From assembly GCF_001625695.1 (NCBI RefSeq), contig NZ_AUXY01000093.1:1-34313 (forward strand): a stretch of 34,313 nt of DNA, in the 5' to 3' direction. Of the stretch, positions 7,262 through 14,404 are shown one piece after another (positions within the stretch are counted from its first letter, which is position 1; the number at the start of each line of letters is the position of its first letter). The position numbers and the translations under genes were made by a program. The notes under the pieces were generated by a model. It made no database searches, was not told the DNA's origin, and saw nothing but the letters and a program-made list of their open reading frames with translations. The DNA is from Pseudoalteromonas luteoviolacea H33-S (GTDB lineage Bacteria; Pseudomonadota; Gammaproteobacteria; Enterobacterales; Alteromonadaceae).

Positions 7262-8651
7262 CAGGGTAAAAACAAAGATTTTCTCTGAGCAGCAATGGCA
7301 TCATGAAAAACACCATAAATTTCTACAAGAAAAACAAAATAAATATAAAGTAAACATGCGTTAAAATTAGTAAAAGAAAAACAAAAGTAAAAAATAACTA
7401 TACAAAGCAAAGGTTTAAAATTAAAATTCGGCATCACCACAGGGCAAGAGCATGAAAAATCACTTGCTATTCAATACCTTTTCTAAATAGTTCTCGTTCC
7501 TAGCTGCTTTTAGTTGGTTAGCGCGTACACCTTTGTTAAAGGATGTTTCTTTCTTTAATAAATGCAATGTATCTTACACCAGCAAACACGTCTGCTGCGC
7601 CGTCGCGGCGTATACGGCAGCAATCTTCATTCATTGCCACATCCAAACACCAATGAAGGCTGTTCTCAATATGCCAATGCGCTCGTGTGGCTTCAGCTAG
7701 CCTTTGCGCACTCAAGTTCGCTGAACTTGTGTAATATCGATATGTTAGCTCACCTTGCTTTTGGTTATCCGATTTACGGTAAGACCCTATCATGCTTACA
7801 CTTTGTAAATTGGGCCAGCTAGCACTTGCTGGAATTAGAGCCATGTCATTGCAGACAACAGCTGCCCTGAACTCTTTTCGAACTCGTTGATAATCAGCCT
7901 CACTTAGTAGGCTGTCACTCGCTATTTGGCGTATAGTTTCTGGCTGTAAACGTTGTTTTACTTGCTCAAATAAGCTGCCCTGATTGGTTTTGAGTGCCAG
8001 CAAATAGTCCGCTTCTTTTTCTATAGTTTGTTTTGCAATCTCCTTTTGACAGCCCATTACATCAATGGTCACTATACAACCTTTTAGCTCTAGCAGCTGA
8101 AGTAACTTTGGGATAGTTGTGATTTCATTGGGCTTCGAGTCAGTCTTACATTGACCTAACGTCACACCATTTTCAAAGACAAACGCACTGATAATGTGGA
8201 TAGTATCTTTTCTATCTGACTGTTTAAATGAACCTTTTAGCCTTTTTCCATCAATGGCAACCACACTGCCGTCGGTGAGCTCGCTACAGCTTTGCATCCA
8301 TTGAGAGAAACAGGCTTGAAATTAAGTCATATCGATGCGGCTTATAACTCTTGCAATCATGTCGTGTCGCGGCACGCCGTTAGCTAACGTTATAAATTTA
8401 CGTAACCAAGGTAGTTTGTCATGGGCAAAATCTTCGATTTCTTCCCAACCTTGGCAACCTGCGATTACTGCACTGATAGTTAGAAACAGAATATCGGATA
8501 ATGAATGTTGCACTTTGCTTTGCTGGCGTGGGTCATCAATGGAAGAAAAATGTTCAAATAACGAGCTGGCTGACATAATTGGGCTGCCAAATCTGAAAAG
8601 TAGTATAAAGTCATAAATTTATGTCAAGGTAACGTTCATGTTCTTACCCTG
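7262..8651 (-). mobile_element. ISAs1-family insertion sequence, degenerate (1390 bp)
   Basis: The ends are CAGGGTAAAAACAAAGA at 7262 and, inverted, CAGGGTAAGAACATGAA ending at 8651; 13 of the first 17 bases match, and CAGGG termini are typical of this family. Between them lies a single ISAs1-type transposase gene on the minus strand, broken twice. Flanking 8-10 bp (7252-7261 and 8652-8661) do not match each other, so the target duplication is absent, which suggests a deletion or recombination at one end after insertion. Confidence 0.8.
7460..8576 (-). pseudogene. ISAs1-family transposase, inactivated by a nonsense codon and a frameshift
   Basis: The ATG at 8576 starts MSASSLFEHFSSIDDPRQQ, the usual ISAs1 start. 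The frame runs to ...ARVISRIDMT and meets TAA at 8324-8322, then continues in the same frame with FQACFSQWMQSCSE, so this is a simple nonsense change. DDE-region motifs follow: VVAIDGKRLKG, IVTIDVMGCQ and AHWHIENSLHWCLDVAMNED. Near 7550 the frame slips: the in-frame reading ends KERNIL at 7536, while another frame gives LKKETSFNKGVRANQLK and stops at TGA 7462-7460, the expected C-terminus. The span is 1117 nt, one more than a multiple of three, confirming a net frameshift. Restored length would be about 372 residues, normal for the family. It should not transpose by itself. Confidence 0.88.
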
Positions 8652-8659
8652 AATCCCCC

Positions 8660-8759
8660 CCTATTTCGCGAAAAATGATAACTGACATAACACATATCAT
8701 TCACCTAATTAGTGGGTAAATTTGAATGTCTACATATATTTACTCAGTTCTGAATATAA
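8660..8759 (-). pseudogene. Remnant of a second DM9/DUF3421-like gene
   Basis: This stretch repeats part of the gene at 6653-7216. The region around 8660-8735 aligns with 6954-7030 (shared runs such as CTGACATAACACATATCATT and GGGTAAATTTGAATG). Read in the old frame it gives CRHSNLP, an in-frame TAG (8707-8705), then VNDMCYVSY and a +1 shift at the following T-run. Upstream of this, bases near 8736-8757 match the signal-peptide junction of the intact copy (SDPSKW region), so about 90 bp between them are deleted. The 3' half is missing and the ISAs1 end lies 9 bp away. Confidence 0.75.
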
Positions 8760-8980
8760 GATGATAAAAGTACTCAAGAACAAAACCCCAACATATTTAA
8801 TTCACCCCTTTAAATTATCAAAGTTAAATTTTAATAAATAATTATAACAAGAATATATAAACAGCCTCAGCTTTGCTGACAACCCCATGATAAACAACAT
8901 GCACTAAAAAAGAAAAACCACCTGAAATTTAACACATCAAACAAAAACCAAAAAAAACAGTTAAAAAATTAAATTAAAGA
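8760..8980. other. AT-rich intergenic stretch between the DM9 remnant and the putative immunity gene
   Basis: A-rich on the plus strand, with no convincing gene. A small stem TCAGC-TTT-GCTGA (8867-8879) is the only GC-containing structure and could serve as a weak 3' end for the microcin operon on the minus strand. Bases near 8769-8778 may be the last trace of the second DM9-like gene's signal peptide start. Confidence 0.4.
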
Positions 8981-9250
8981 TCACACCAAGTAATAAACAA
9001 CGTTTAAAATCAAAAAAAACACAGATATAAAAAGATATCCAACTCCTTTAACTCCTGGGATAAGCCTATCAACTTCCTGTACATTTTTAGATAACAAAAC
9101 CCTTGGGTTTTTAGATAAAAACAGAAAAAACCAACCACCAGAAAATAGAAAAACAGACAAGAAAAAATCAGAGTTAATAAAGTTAAGACTTATGGAAAAA
9201 TTTAAAAAAGACACAACATTTAATAACCAAAAAATACTTTTTTCACTCAT
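8981..9250 (-). CDS. Small three-helix membrane protein, putative microcin immunity protein
   Basis: 89 residues from the ATG at 9250, chosen over a TTG 15 nt upstream because TGGAAG lies 8 nt before the ATG. The protein has three likely membrane helices (about residues 6-24, 27-47 and 69-88) with a short charged loop between the second and third (KNPRVLLSKNVQEVDR). I do not recognise a family. It lies immediately downstream of, and in the same direction as, a double-glycine microcin-like gene. Small hydrophobic proteins in this position are typically bacteriocin or microcin immunity proteins that protect the producer's inner membrane. That role is inference from size, topology and position. 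Base composition is much richer in AT than the housekeeping genes nearby. Confidence 0.6.
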   Translation of the reverse strand: MSEKSIFWLLNVVSFLNFSISLNFINSDFFLSVFLFSGGWFFLFLSKNPRVLLSKNVQEVDRLIPGVKGVGYLFISVFFLILNVVYYLV

Positions 9251-9270
9251 ATTAAACACTTCCAATTAAA

Positions 9271-9297
9271 ATCTGGATTATATAAAATAATCCAGAT
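9271..9297 (-). terminator. Intercistronic hairpin between the microcin-like gene and the immunity candidate
   Basis: ATCTGGATTA (9271-9280) and TAATCCAGAT (9288-9297) are a perfect 10-bp inverted repeat with a 7-nt loop. Read on the minus strand it is followed by TTTTAATT. It would act as a partial terminator or RNA-processing/stability element, giving more peptide mRNA than immunity mRNA. Confidence 0.6.
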
Positions 9298-9325
9298 AAA
9301 CTTCATTTTATGTTAAAATCAAATC

Positions 9326-9544
9326 TTATCTTGTTGCAAACTGATAAAGCACAGTTCCAACACCATAACCAAAGCCAAAAGAGAAGCCAAGCGCTCCTCC
9401 AATAACACCACCTCTTGTTGCTCCGACTGATGAACCAGTCCAAACAGCTCCGCCAACAGTACCTACAGCAGCTCCCCAATTAAAACCCCTTAAAGCATCA
9501 CCACCACTTACTTGTTGAATCTCTCTTACATTTAATTCACGCAT
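9326..9544 (-). CDS. Class II microcin/bacteriocin-like precursor with double-glycine leader
   Basis: 72 residues from the ATG at 9544. That start is preferred to one 15 nt upstream because GGAG sits 8-9 nt before it and because it yields a canonical leader. The leader MRELNVREIQQVSGG is a textbook colicin V/class II double-glycine leader (MREL...E-I...VSGG), normally cut by a peptidase-domain ABC transporter during export. The 57-residue core (DALRGFNWGAAVGTVGG...YQFATR) is hydrophobic, has no Cys, and is full of G-x-x-x-G motifs (GAAVG, GSSVG, GATRG, GFSFG, GYGVG), as in membrane-inserting microcins and two-peptide bacteriocins. No transporter or accessory gene is in the window, so export would rely on a system elsewhere. 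Not a known named microcin to me. Confidence 0.82.
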   Translation of the reverse strand: MRELNVREIQQVSGGDALRGFNWGAAVGTVGGAVWTGSSVGATRGGVIGGALGFSFGFGYGVGTVLYQFATR

Positions 9545-9563
9545 AATGCTATACTCCATTAAA

Positions 9564-9676
9564 CCGACTTAACTTTTCATGAGTTGTCGGAGGATTATGT
9601 GCTCACTCTCAAAGTGAAAGTAAGCACTTAAACAGGCTGACTTTAGCGCCCCGTCTAAAGTTGACTGAAGTCAGCC
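9564..9676 (-). promoter_or_regulatory. Three-hairpin leader upstream of the microcin-like gene
   Basis: Three consecutive inverted repeats precede the microcin start on the minus strand: CCGAC/GTCGG (9564-9568, 9586-9590) with inner AACT/AGTT; GTGCT/AGCAC (9599-9603, 9623-9627) with inner CACT/AGTG; and GGCTGACTT/AAGTCAGCC (9635-9643, 9668-9676) with an alternative inner pair ACTTTAG/CTAAAGT (9640-9646, 9655-9661). The last offers two mutually exclusive foldings. This is a local GC-rich stretch in very AT-rich DNA, which fits a structured 5' UTR, a small RNA or a protein-binding leader. Read on the plus strand, the outermost hairpin is followed by TTATTTTT, so it could also be a terminator in that direction. 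Confidence 0.5.
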
Positions 9677-10124
9677 GCCCTTATTTTTAACAAAGAATTC
9701 CAATAAAACTCCATTAAAAAATCTTGGTTTTACTTTTATAAAAAACCCAACTGGATTTAAAAAAACAAATTCAAATAAATTATAAGCCAACCTATAAAAA
9801 CAAAAAGAGCTTTAAGTAAAAAACCACAAAAAAAAGAAAAAACAACTACAACCCTTTGATTTAACAATGTATAAATAAAGAAACACCAAACAAAAACCCT
9901 TTAAAAATTAAAAAAATAATAAAAACCACCTTATTTAAAGTAATTAAAACCTCAAAAAGAGAAATTAATTACCCTATAATGAAGTTGCATCTATATAAAA
10001 ACGCTTTATTAAGACAATTACATGTTTCAAGCAATGCAAACCAAATAACAAAAACCGTTTGTTCAATTGTATTGGCTTGATATCATGACGTTGAATTGGA
10101 AGACCCCACACACATGGAGTAATA
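9677..10124. other. Very AT-rich non-coding stretch
   Basis: About 450 bp with long A-runs on the plus strand and no supported gene. It must hold the promoter of the microcin-like gene (minus) and that of the gene at 10125 (plus), but the low complexity offers too many TATAAT-like boxes to choose one. Such DNA is a typical H-NS/xenogeneic-silencer target. Confidence 0.5.
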
Positions 10125-11858
10125 ATGAAAAAATACCTTCTCGCTCTGGTTACAGGTACTGCTATTGCATCAGGCGGCTACTACATTACGCAAACAAATA
10201 GTAATTCAGACCCCTTACCTCAATTGGACTATGTACCTGCGGATACGCTATTTTTATGGTCCCAATTAAATAGCTTTCCCTATCTGCAATATTTTGATCT
10301 ATTGCCACAAAGCTATAAAAATGTGCATCAAATTGAAGACGTGATTGCAACAATGAAAAGTGATGATATGAGTGTAAATCAACGTTTTATACTCAACCTC
10401 CTTGAGCAATATTCTAAAAGTGCAGCGTCATCTGAACACATTCAACGTACTTGGGGTATTAACAATGACCTAAAAGCCCTCGCCTATACTGTAGGTCTAT
10501 TGCCTGTATTACGCGCAGAACTGGGTGAGCCTGAGGTATTTAATACCACCATTAAACAGGCTGCAGAGGACGCAAATCTCAGGTATGAAGATACGCAGAT
10601 AGATGGCTCGCCAGTGACTCGGTACTTTTTTGAAGAAGGTGGTCAGCGTATATTTGACTTATTAGTTGCCATTAACGAGAACTGGGTAACAGTCACGGTT
10701 GACACGCCATTTAATGATTCTGATGATTTAAAGACAGCTTTGGGTCTCACTAAGCCTTTAAATACGTTAAGCAGCAGCGGAAAAGTTGATAAATACATCC
10801 AAAACCACCAACTGGATGGAAATAACCTCGCCTTTTTAGATACAGGTTTATTCGTTGATATGCTTACAGCCAAAAATCCAGACAGCCCTGCAACCCAGAT
10901 GCTGGACAAGCTTATTGGCTTATCAAATAGTGATGGCGCACTTGAGAGTATCAGAACACCAGAGTGTCAGCAGGACTTTTCTAACATTACTCAAAAATGG
11001 CCAGCGATTATTTCCGGCACACAAAAAATGGACATAACCAGTCAATTTGCCGACCTTAAAGTGTCGACAGTTATTGCGTCCTCGGATACAAAAATACTTA
11101 ATGCCTTGCAAAATATGCGTGGCTTTTTACCTCAGCATACACAAAGCAATAACGATGCTTTAATCACTTTGGGGTTAGGGCTCAATGCTAATCAGCTCTC
11201 CCCTTCAATCAATACGCTATGGGCTGCATTTGCCAGTGCTCGATTTGATTGTACGCCGCTTAACACTTTGCAAGCTCAAACAAAAGGCGTTAATCCTGCG
11301 CCACTTGCTATGGCTACGGGTATGCTCGGTTCGTTTAAAGGCGTAAGCGCAACAATCTTTGATATAGATGTCAACACACTTTACCAACCTGATGAATTTG
11401 ATACAAAAGCTTTAGATGCCTTGATTACAGTCTCTGCAGATGATGTACAAGCGCTGTTTAACATGGCAAAAAGCTTGGTGCCCGAGCTTGCATCGTTAAC
11501 TTTACCAAACGATGGCAGCGCCATCGAAATAAATGATTACCTGCCACCGGGTGTTTCAACATCAACCCCTGTTTATTTAGCATTAAAAGGGCAGCATCTG
11601 GCTGTATATAAAGGCAATATGGCAGAAAAGGCGGCAAATGGTTTGAACAGCCAAGCAGTGACAGTCAATGGATTAGCTAACTTTGGATTGAACAGTGCTA
11701 AGATATTTCCAAAGGTATTTGAAGCTGCAAAGCAGTCTGGTGAGCCAATTCCAGATGAATTAAAAGAGTTGTTTAATCAAACCGGTAAAATGCATGTTCA
11801 ATACGATATTAACGATAAAGGCATTGTCTTTGATGTCGATATCAAGATAACAAAGTAA
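10125..11858 (+). CDS. Large exported protein of unknown function
   Basis: 577 residues with an N-terminal signal or anchor (MKKYLLALVTGTAIASGGYY). The mature part begins near residue 25 with PLPQLDYVPADTLFLWSQLN; a 'Y-V-P-A-D-T' opening followed by alternating strand and helix segments is reminiscent of DUF3352-type bacterial exported proteins, but I cannot confirm that. Two internal Cys (PECQQDF, FDCTPL) may form a disulfide. The SD GGAG stands 8 nt before the ATG. It is a single gene closed by a very strong hairpin (11863-11898). No function can be stated. Confidence 0.75.
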   Translation: MKKYLLALVTGTAIASGGYYITQTNSNSDPLPQLDYVPADTLFLWSQLNSFPYLQYFDLLPQSYKNVHQIEDVIATMKSDDMSVNQRFILNLLEQYSKSAASSEHIQRTWGINNDLKALAYTVGLLPVLRAELGEPEVFNTTIKQAAEDANLRYEDTQIDGSPVTRYFFEEGGQRIFDLLVAINENWVTVTVDTPFNDSDDLKTALGLTKPLNTLSSSGKVDKYIQNHQLDGNNLAFLDTGLFVDMLTAKNPDSPATQMLDKLIGLSNSDGALESIRTPECQQDFSNITQKWPAIISGTQKMDITSQFADLKVSTVIASSDTKILNALQNMRGFLPQHTQSNNDALITLGLGLNANQLSPSINTLWAAFASARFDCTPLNTLQAQTKGVNPAPLAMATGMLGSFKGVSATIFDIDVNTLYQPDEFDTKALDALITVSADDVQALFNMAKSLVPELASLTLPNDGSAIEINDYLPPGVSTSTPVYLALKGQHLAVYKGNMAEKAANGLNSQAVTVNGLANFGLNSAKIFPKVFEAAKQSGEPIPDELKELFNQTGKMHVQYDINDKGIVFDVDIKITK

Positions 11859-11862
11859 CCGT

Positions 11863-11898
11863 AATACGGGCTAATACTGGTCAGTATTAGCCCGTATT
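11863..11898. terminator. Strong bidirectional terminator hairpin
   Basis: AATACGGGCTAATACTG (11863-11879) and CAGTATTAGCCCGTATT (11882-11898) form a perfect 17-bp stem with a minimal loop, 5 nt after the stop of the plus-strand gene. The minus-strand SPFH gene ends 30 bp further on, so one hairpin probably serves both convergent genes. Confidence 0.8.
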
Positions 11899-11928
11899 TC
11901 TATTCATGCTTTTTTATACGGTAAATTT

Positions 11929-12768
11929 TTACTTCAAGCCTTTCACTAGCGGCATACCATTGGTGCCAACAGGTATATATACCGTTGTATGGTTTGGTGA
12001 TTCAGCCATTTTAAGCTGTGCATTAATCGCTTCGTGCTGCAGATAATTTTCTGTAAGCGTTGAGTTGATGATCTTTTGTGCCTCGGCAATCCCTTTGGCT
12101 TCCTCAATGCGAATTTCTGCATCTTTTTTAGCTATTTGCTTCTGCGTTTCTTTTTCCGAAAGCAGCTGTTGAGCTGCAAGTTTTTTCTCAACTGCTTTAG
12201 CAACGATGTCTGGGTAATTTATATTACCGACAACTATATTTTTAACCTCAAAGGGGGTTGTATTTAAATACGTTTGTAGTTTGGTGGTTACTTCATTTGC
12301 AATATCATCTCGGCGCGCTTTTAACTCACCACTATCAAACTTTTGCACTGCGTTCCGTACATATGTTCTAAATGTTTCTCTAACAAATCTCTCATACCAC
12401 TTTTCACCCCCATAATTTTCTACCACGGCTTTAACAGTACCAGCTCTGATAGAAACGACAGCATGAAAATCAAAAACAATATTTAAGTCATCATTAGCTA
12501 GAATTCTAAACTTTTCAGTATACGTATTCGGGCGCATGTCTATATTGATCACTTCATTGCGCAATACAGACATACCATAGTTACTAGGCCCTTGAAGGGT
12601 TCCTTGGTAACCACCTGAGCCAAACATTCTAGGCTTTTCATAAACATACCCTTCATGTCCAGCCGGTGTACTTGGGTTACTACAAGAGCCTAATCCGAAT
12701 AGGAAAAATGCGATAACGGCGACAATACTAAAAATGGTACCAATCGGAGCTGACTTTTTTTCAAACAT
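11929..12768 (-). CDS. SPFH/band-7 (prohibitin-like) membrane protein
   Basis: 279 residues. A hydrophobic segment at about 10-28 (TIFSIVAVIAFFLFGLGSC) anchors the protein; LGSC also looks like a lipobox, so it could be a lipoprotein. Residues 35-190 have the SPFH fold: GHEGYVYEKPRMFGSGGYQG, INIDMRPNTYTEKFRILANDDLNIVFDFHAVVSI, then VRETFRTYVRNAVQKFDSGEL. A charged coiled coil follows (about 190-245: VEKKLAAQQLLSEKETQKQIAKKDAEIRIEEAKGIAEAQKI), as in prohibitins and HflK/C. Such proteins form membrane ring scaffolds. It is alone rather than next to an NfeD or hflX partner, so the role is open. Divergent from the GNAT gene. Confidence 0.82.
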   Translation of the reverse strand: MFEKKSAPIGTIFSIVAVIAFFLFGLGSCSNPSTPAGHEGYVYEKPRMFGSGGYQGTLQGPSNYGMSVLRNEVINIDMRPNTYTEKFRILANDDLNIVFDFHAVVSIRAGTVKAVVENYGGEKWYERFVRETFRTYVRNAVQKFDSGELKARRDDIANEVTTKLQTYLNTTPFEVKNIVVGNINYPDIVAKAVEKKLAAQQLLSEKETQKQIAKKDAEIRIEEAKGIAEAQKIINSTLTENYLQHEAINAQLKMAESPNHTTVYIPVGTNGMPLVKGLK

Positions 12769-12961
12769 AATGTGCTTTATTCAAAAATAAAACCATATAA
12801 TACGTTGAATACTAAAAAAGACAAAATCAATTAATAAAATAACATCCCCTAAAACATAAAGAAAATATATACCAAAAACTTTATTTTTGTAGAAATAATA
12901 ATCTTCACACTATATATTTGTTCGGATTCTATACTAAAATAGTAAGCAGTTAGGAACTTTC

Positions 12962-13438
12962 ATGATAAATGAGCAGCACCATATTCACTTTAGAGCAGCA
13001 ACCTTAGAAGACAAAGCCGCATTATTAAACCTTGAACAAGCTGTTGTCGACGCGGAGCGACCGTATAACAATCAAATAAAAGCTGATGCTCACTATTATG
13101 ATTTAGATAACCTGCTTCAAAGTGAACAAGCAAGCATACAAGTGGCAGAATGCAATAATCAAATCATCGCCACAGGCTATGTACAGATCAGACTATCAAA
13201 GCAATCTCTTGAGCACGAACAGCATGGCTACTTAGGGTTTATGTTTGTCAGCCCTGAGTTTCGAGGCCAAGGGTTAAACCAAAAAATCACCCAGCGTTTA
13301 ATTGATTGGGCAGAATCTAAAGGCATTTATGACTTTTATCTAGATGTATACAACGACAATCAAGCTGCCATTAACGCATATCAAAAGCTTGGCTTTAAGC
13401 CGTCGCTATTAGAGATGAAAGTCAACACTAAAAAGTAA
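12962..13438 (+). CDS. GNAT-family N-acetyltransferase
   Basis: 158 residues covering one GNAT domain. The N-terminal strand HFRAATLEDKAALLNLEQ starts the fold; the acetyl-CoA pyrophosphate loop is seen in YLGFMFVSPEFRGQGLNQKI (R/Q-G-Q-G-x-x pattern), and the C-terminal FYLDVYNDNQAAINAYQKLGFKPSLLEM is the usual GNAT ending with the A-I-x-A-Y-x-K-L-G-F motif. The substrate is unknown; small stand-alone GNATs of this type often modify amines, peptides or antibiotics. SD AGGAA precedes the ATG. It faces the SPFH gene divergently across about 190 bp that includes a TATACT box at 12930-12935 as a possible -10. Confidence 0.88.
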   Translation: MINEQHHIHFRAATLEDKAALLNLEQAVVDAERPYNNQIKADAHYYDLDNLLQSEQASIQVAECNNQIIATGYVQIRLSKQSLEHEQHGYLGFMFVSPEFRGQGLNQKITQRLIDWAESKGIYDFYLDVYNDNQAAINAYQKLGFKPSLLEMKVNTKK

Positions 13439-13454
13439 CTCGAGATAATAAATA

Positions 13455-13473
13455 GCCCGTACAAAGTACGGGC
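13455..13473 (-). terminator. Intrinsic terminator for the Imm49-like gene
   Basis: GCCCGTAC (13455-13462), AAA loop, GTACGGGC (13466-13473). On the minus strand the stem is followed by TATTTATTA, so it suits the minus-strand gene ending at 13484. It also sits 16 bp after the GNAT stop codon and may serve both. Confidence 0.7.
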
Positions 13474-13483
13474 AATCTCTGTG

Positions 13484-14404
13484 CTATAACGTTGGAATAG
13501 AGTCGGGCTCTGGTGGTGGTGTGATATCTGTTAAATCTTCGGTTATCAACCACTGCGGTAAGTAAGGATGATCTGGCACTAGATACCCTTTACCAGAGTA
13601 AGCGACCCGAGCAAGCCCAACTAAATCTAATGCAAAATACGCAAAGGGCTCTCCGGCTTTATCCATTGTGTGCGCGCATTGCGCAAACTTGTCTAACGCA
13701 TCTAGCATTTTTTGTTGATAGGTTTGCTCATCTTCATGACAAAATACACTCAATAAGCAATCGATGCGTGGCAAGTTTTCACTGCGACGAGACAATAACA
13801 CGTCGTCTGCGACTCGGCTTTCAAGTTCACTCAGTACCGTTATATCAACTTGCATATATGCCTTTATGGCCGCAACCAAGTCCCGCTCCTGCGGATTTAG
13901 TATGGCTTTTACAATGTTAAACTCCGCCATATGTATCTGAGCAACACCCGACATGTCCATTGACTGCTCTTCAAATTGATCTAGCCATGCAATGCTCTGC
14001 ATATCGTTATAGGCAAGCGCCCAATATACTGCACGGCACCAATTAATTGGGTCGATACCAAAACTTAATCGCTCCCCTGGGCGGGTAATTGACACTTCAT
14101 CTAAGCGCAATTCGTGTTGCTCGTTAGGAAATATATGCCGCTTAAAGTGTGCTAGATGGTAGTGATAAAACTTATCTAAAAACCATCTGGCCTCGCTGTG
14201 CGGTCGCTTCGCAAATACCGCAAAATCAAAGCCATTTCGCCAAAACTTAGTAGATTGATATTCCCAACTATTACCACTCATCAAATCAAATCTTACCTCA
14301 TCGTTTTGAAGAGCAGATTTGCGCGAATAAGCTGAACGGGCTCTTTGCTGATAAAACTCTTGGTAAACGTCGAGTTCGTAACTGTCACCATAATGATGTT
14401 TCAT
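13484..14404 (-). CDS. Imm49-like immunity protein (orphan)
   Basis: 306 residues, soluble, mostly helical, no signal peptide. The middle part (FGIDPINWCRAVYWALAYNDMQSIAWLDQF) and the C-terminal part (DLVGLARVAYSGKGYLVPDHPYLPQWLI) resemble the Immunity-49 family, in which a repeated A-x-x-R/ND-x-x-x-x-x-L pattern and a terminal 'D-x-Y-L-P-x-x-L' occur. Imm49 proteins neutralise effector toxins of polymorphic toxin systems. No toxin gene lies beside it, so it would be an orphan immunity gene against rivals' effectors. The SD GAGGGAA supports the start. The family call is by eye; an unrelated helical-repeat protein remains possible. Confidence 0.5.
   Translation of the reverse strand: MKHHYGDSYELDVYQEFYQQRARSAYSRKSALQNDEVRFDLMSGNSWEYQSTKFWRNGFDFAVFAKRPHSEARWFLDKFYHYHLAHFKRHIFPNEQHELRLDEVSITRPGERLSFGIDPINWCRAVYWALAYNDMQSIAWLDQFEEQSMDMSGVAQIHMAEFNIVKAILNPQERDLVAAIKAYMQVDITVLSELESRVADDVLLSRRSENLPRIDCLLSVFCHEDEQTYQQKMLDALDKFAQCAHTMDKAGEPFAYFALDLVGLARVAYSGKGYLVPDHPYLPQWLITEDLTDITPPPEPDSIPTL

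Noticed and set aside
7252..8661. Target-site duplication around the ISAs1 element
   Set aside because: The 10 bases on each side do not match, so no duplication is claimed.
8808..8900. 32-codon minus-strand frame starting at the ATG near 8900
   Set aside because: No convincing SD, no recognisable features, and it runs over the small stem at 8867-8879; more likely chance in AT-rich DNA.
9861..9929. Short hydrophobic minus-strand frame (22 residues, GTG start) in the AT-rich gap upstream of the microcin-like gene
   Set aside because: T-rich DNA reads as Phe/Ile/Leu in any frame; there is no clean SD-start combination and the composition alone explains it.
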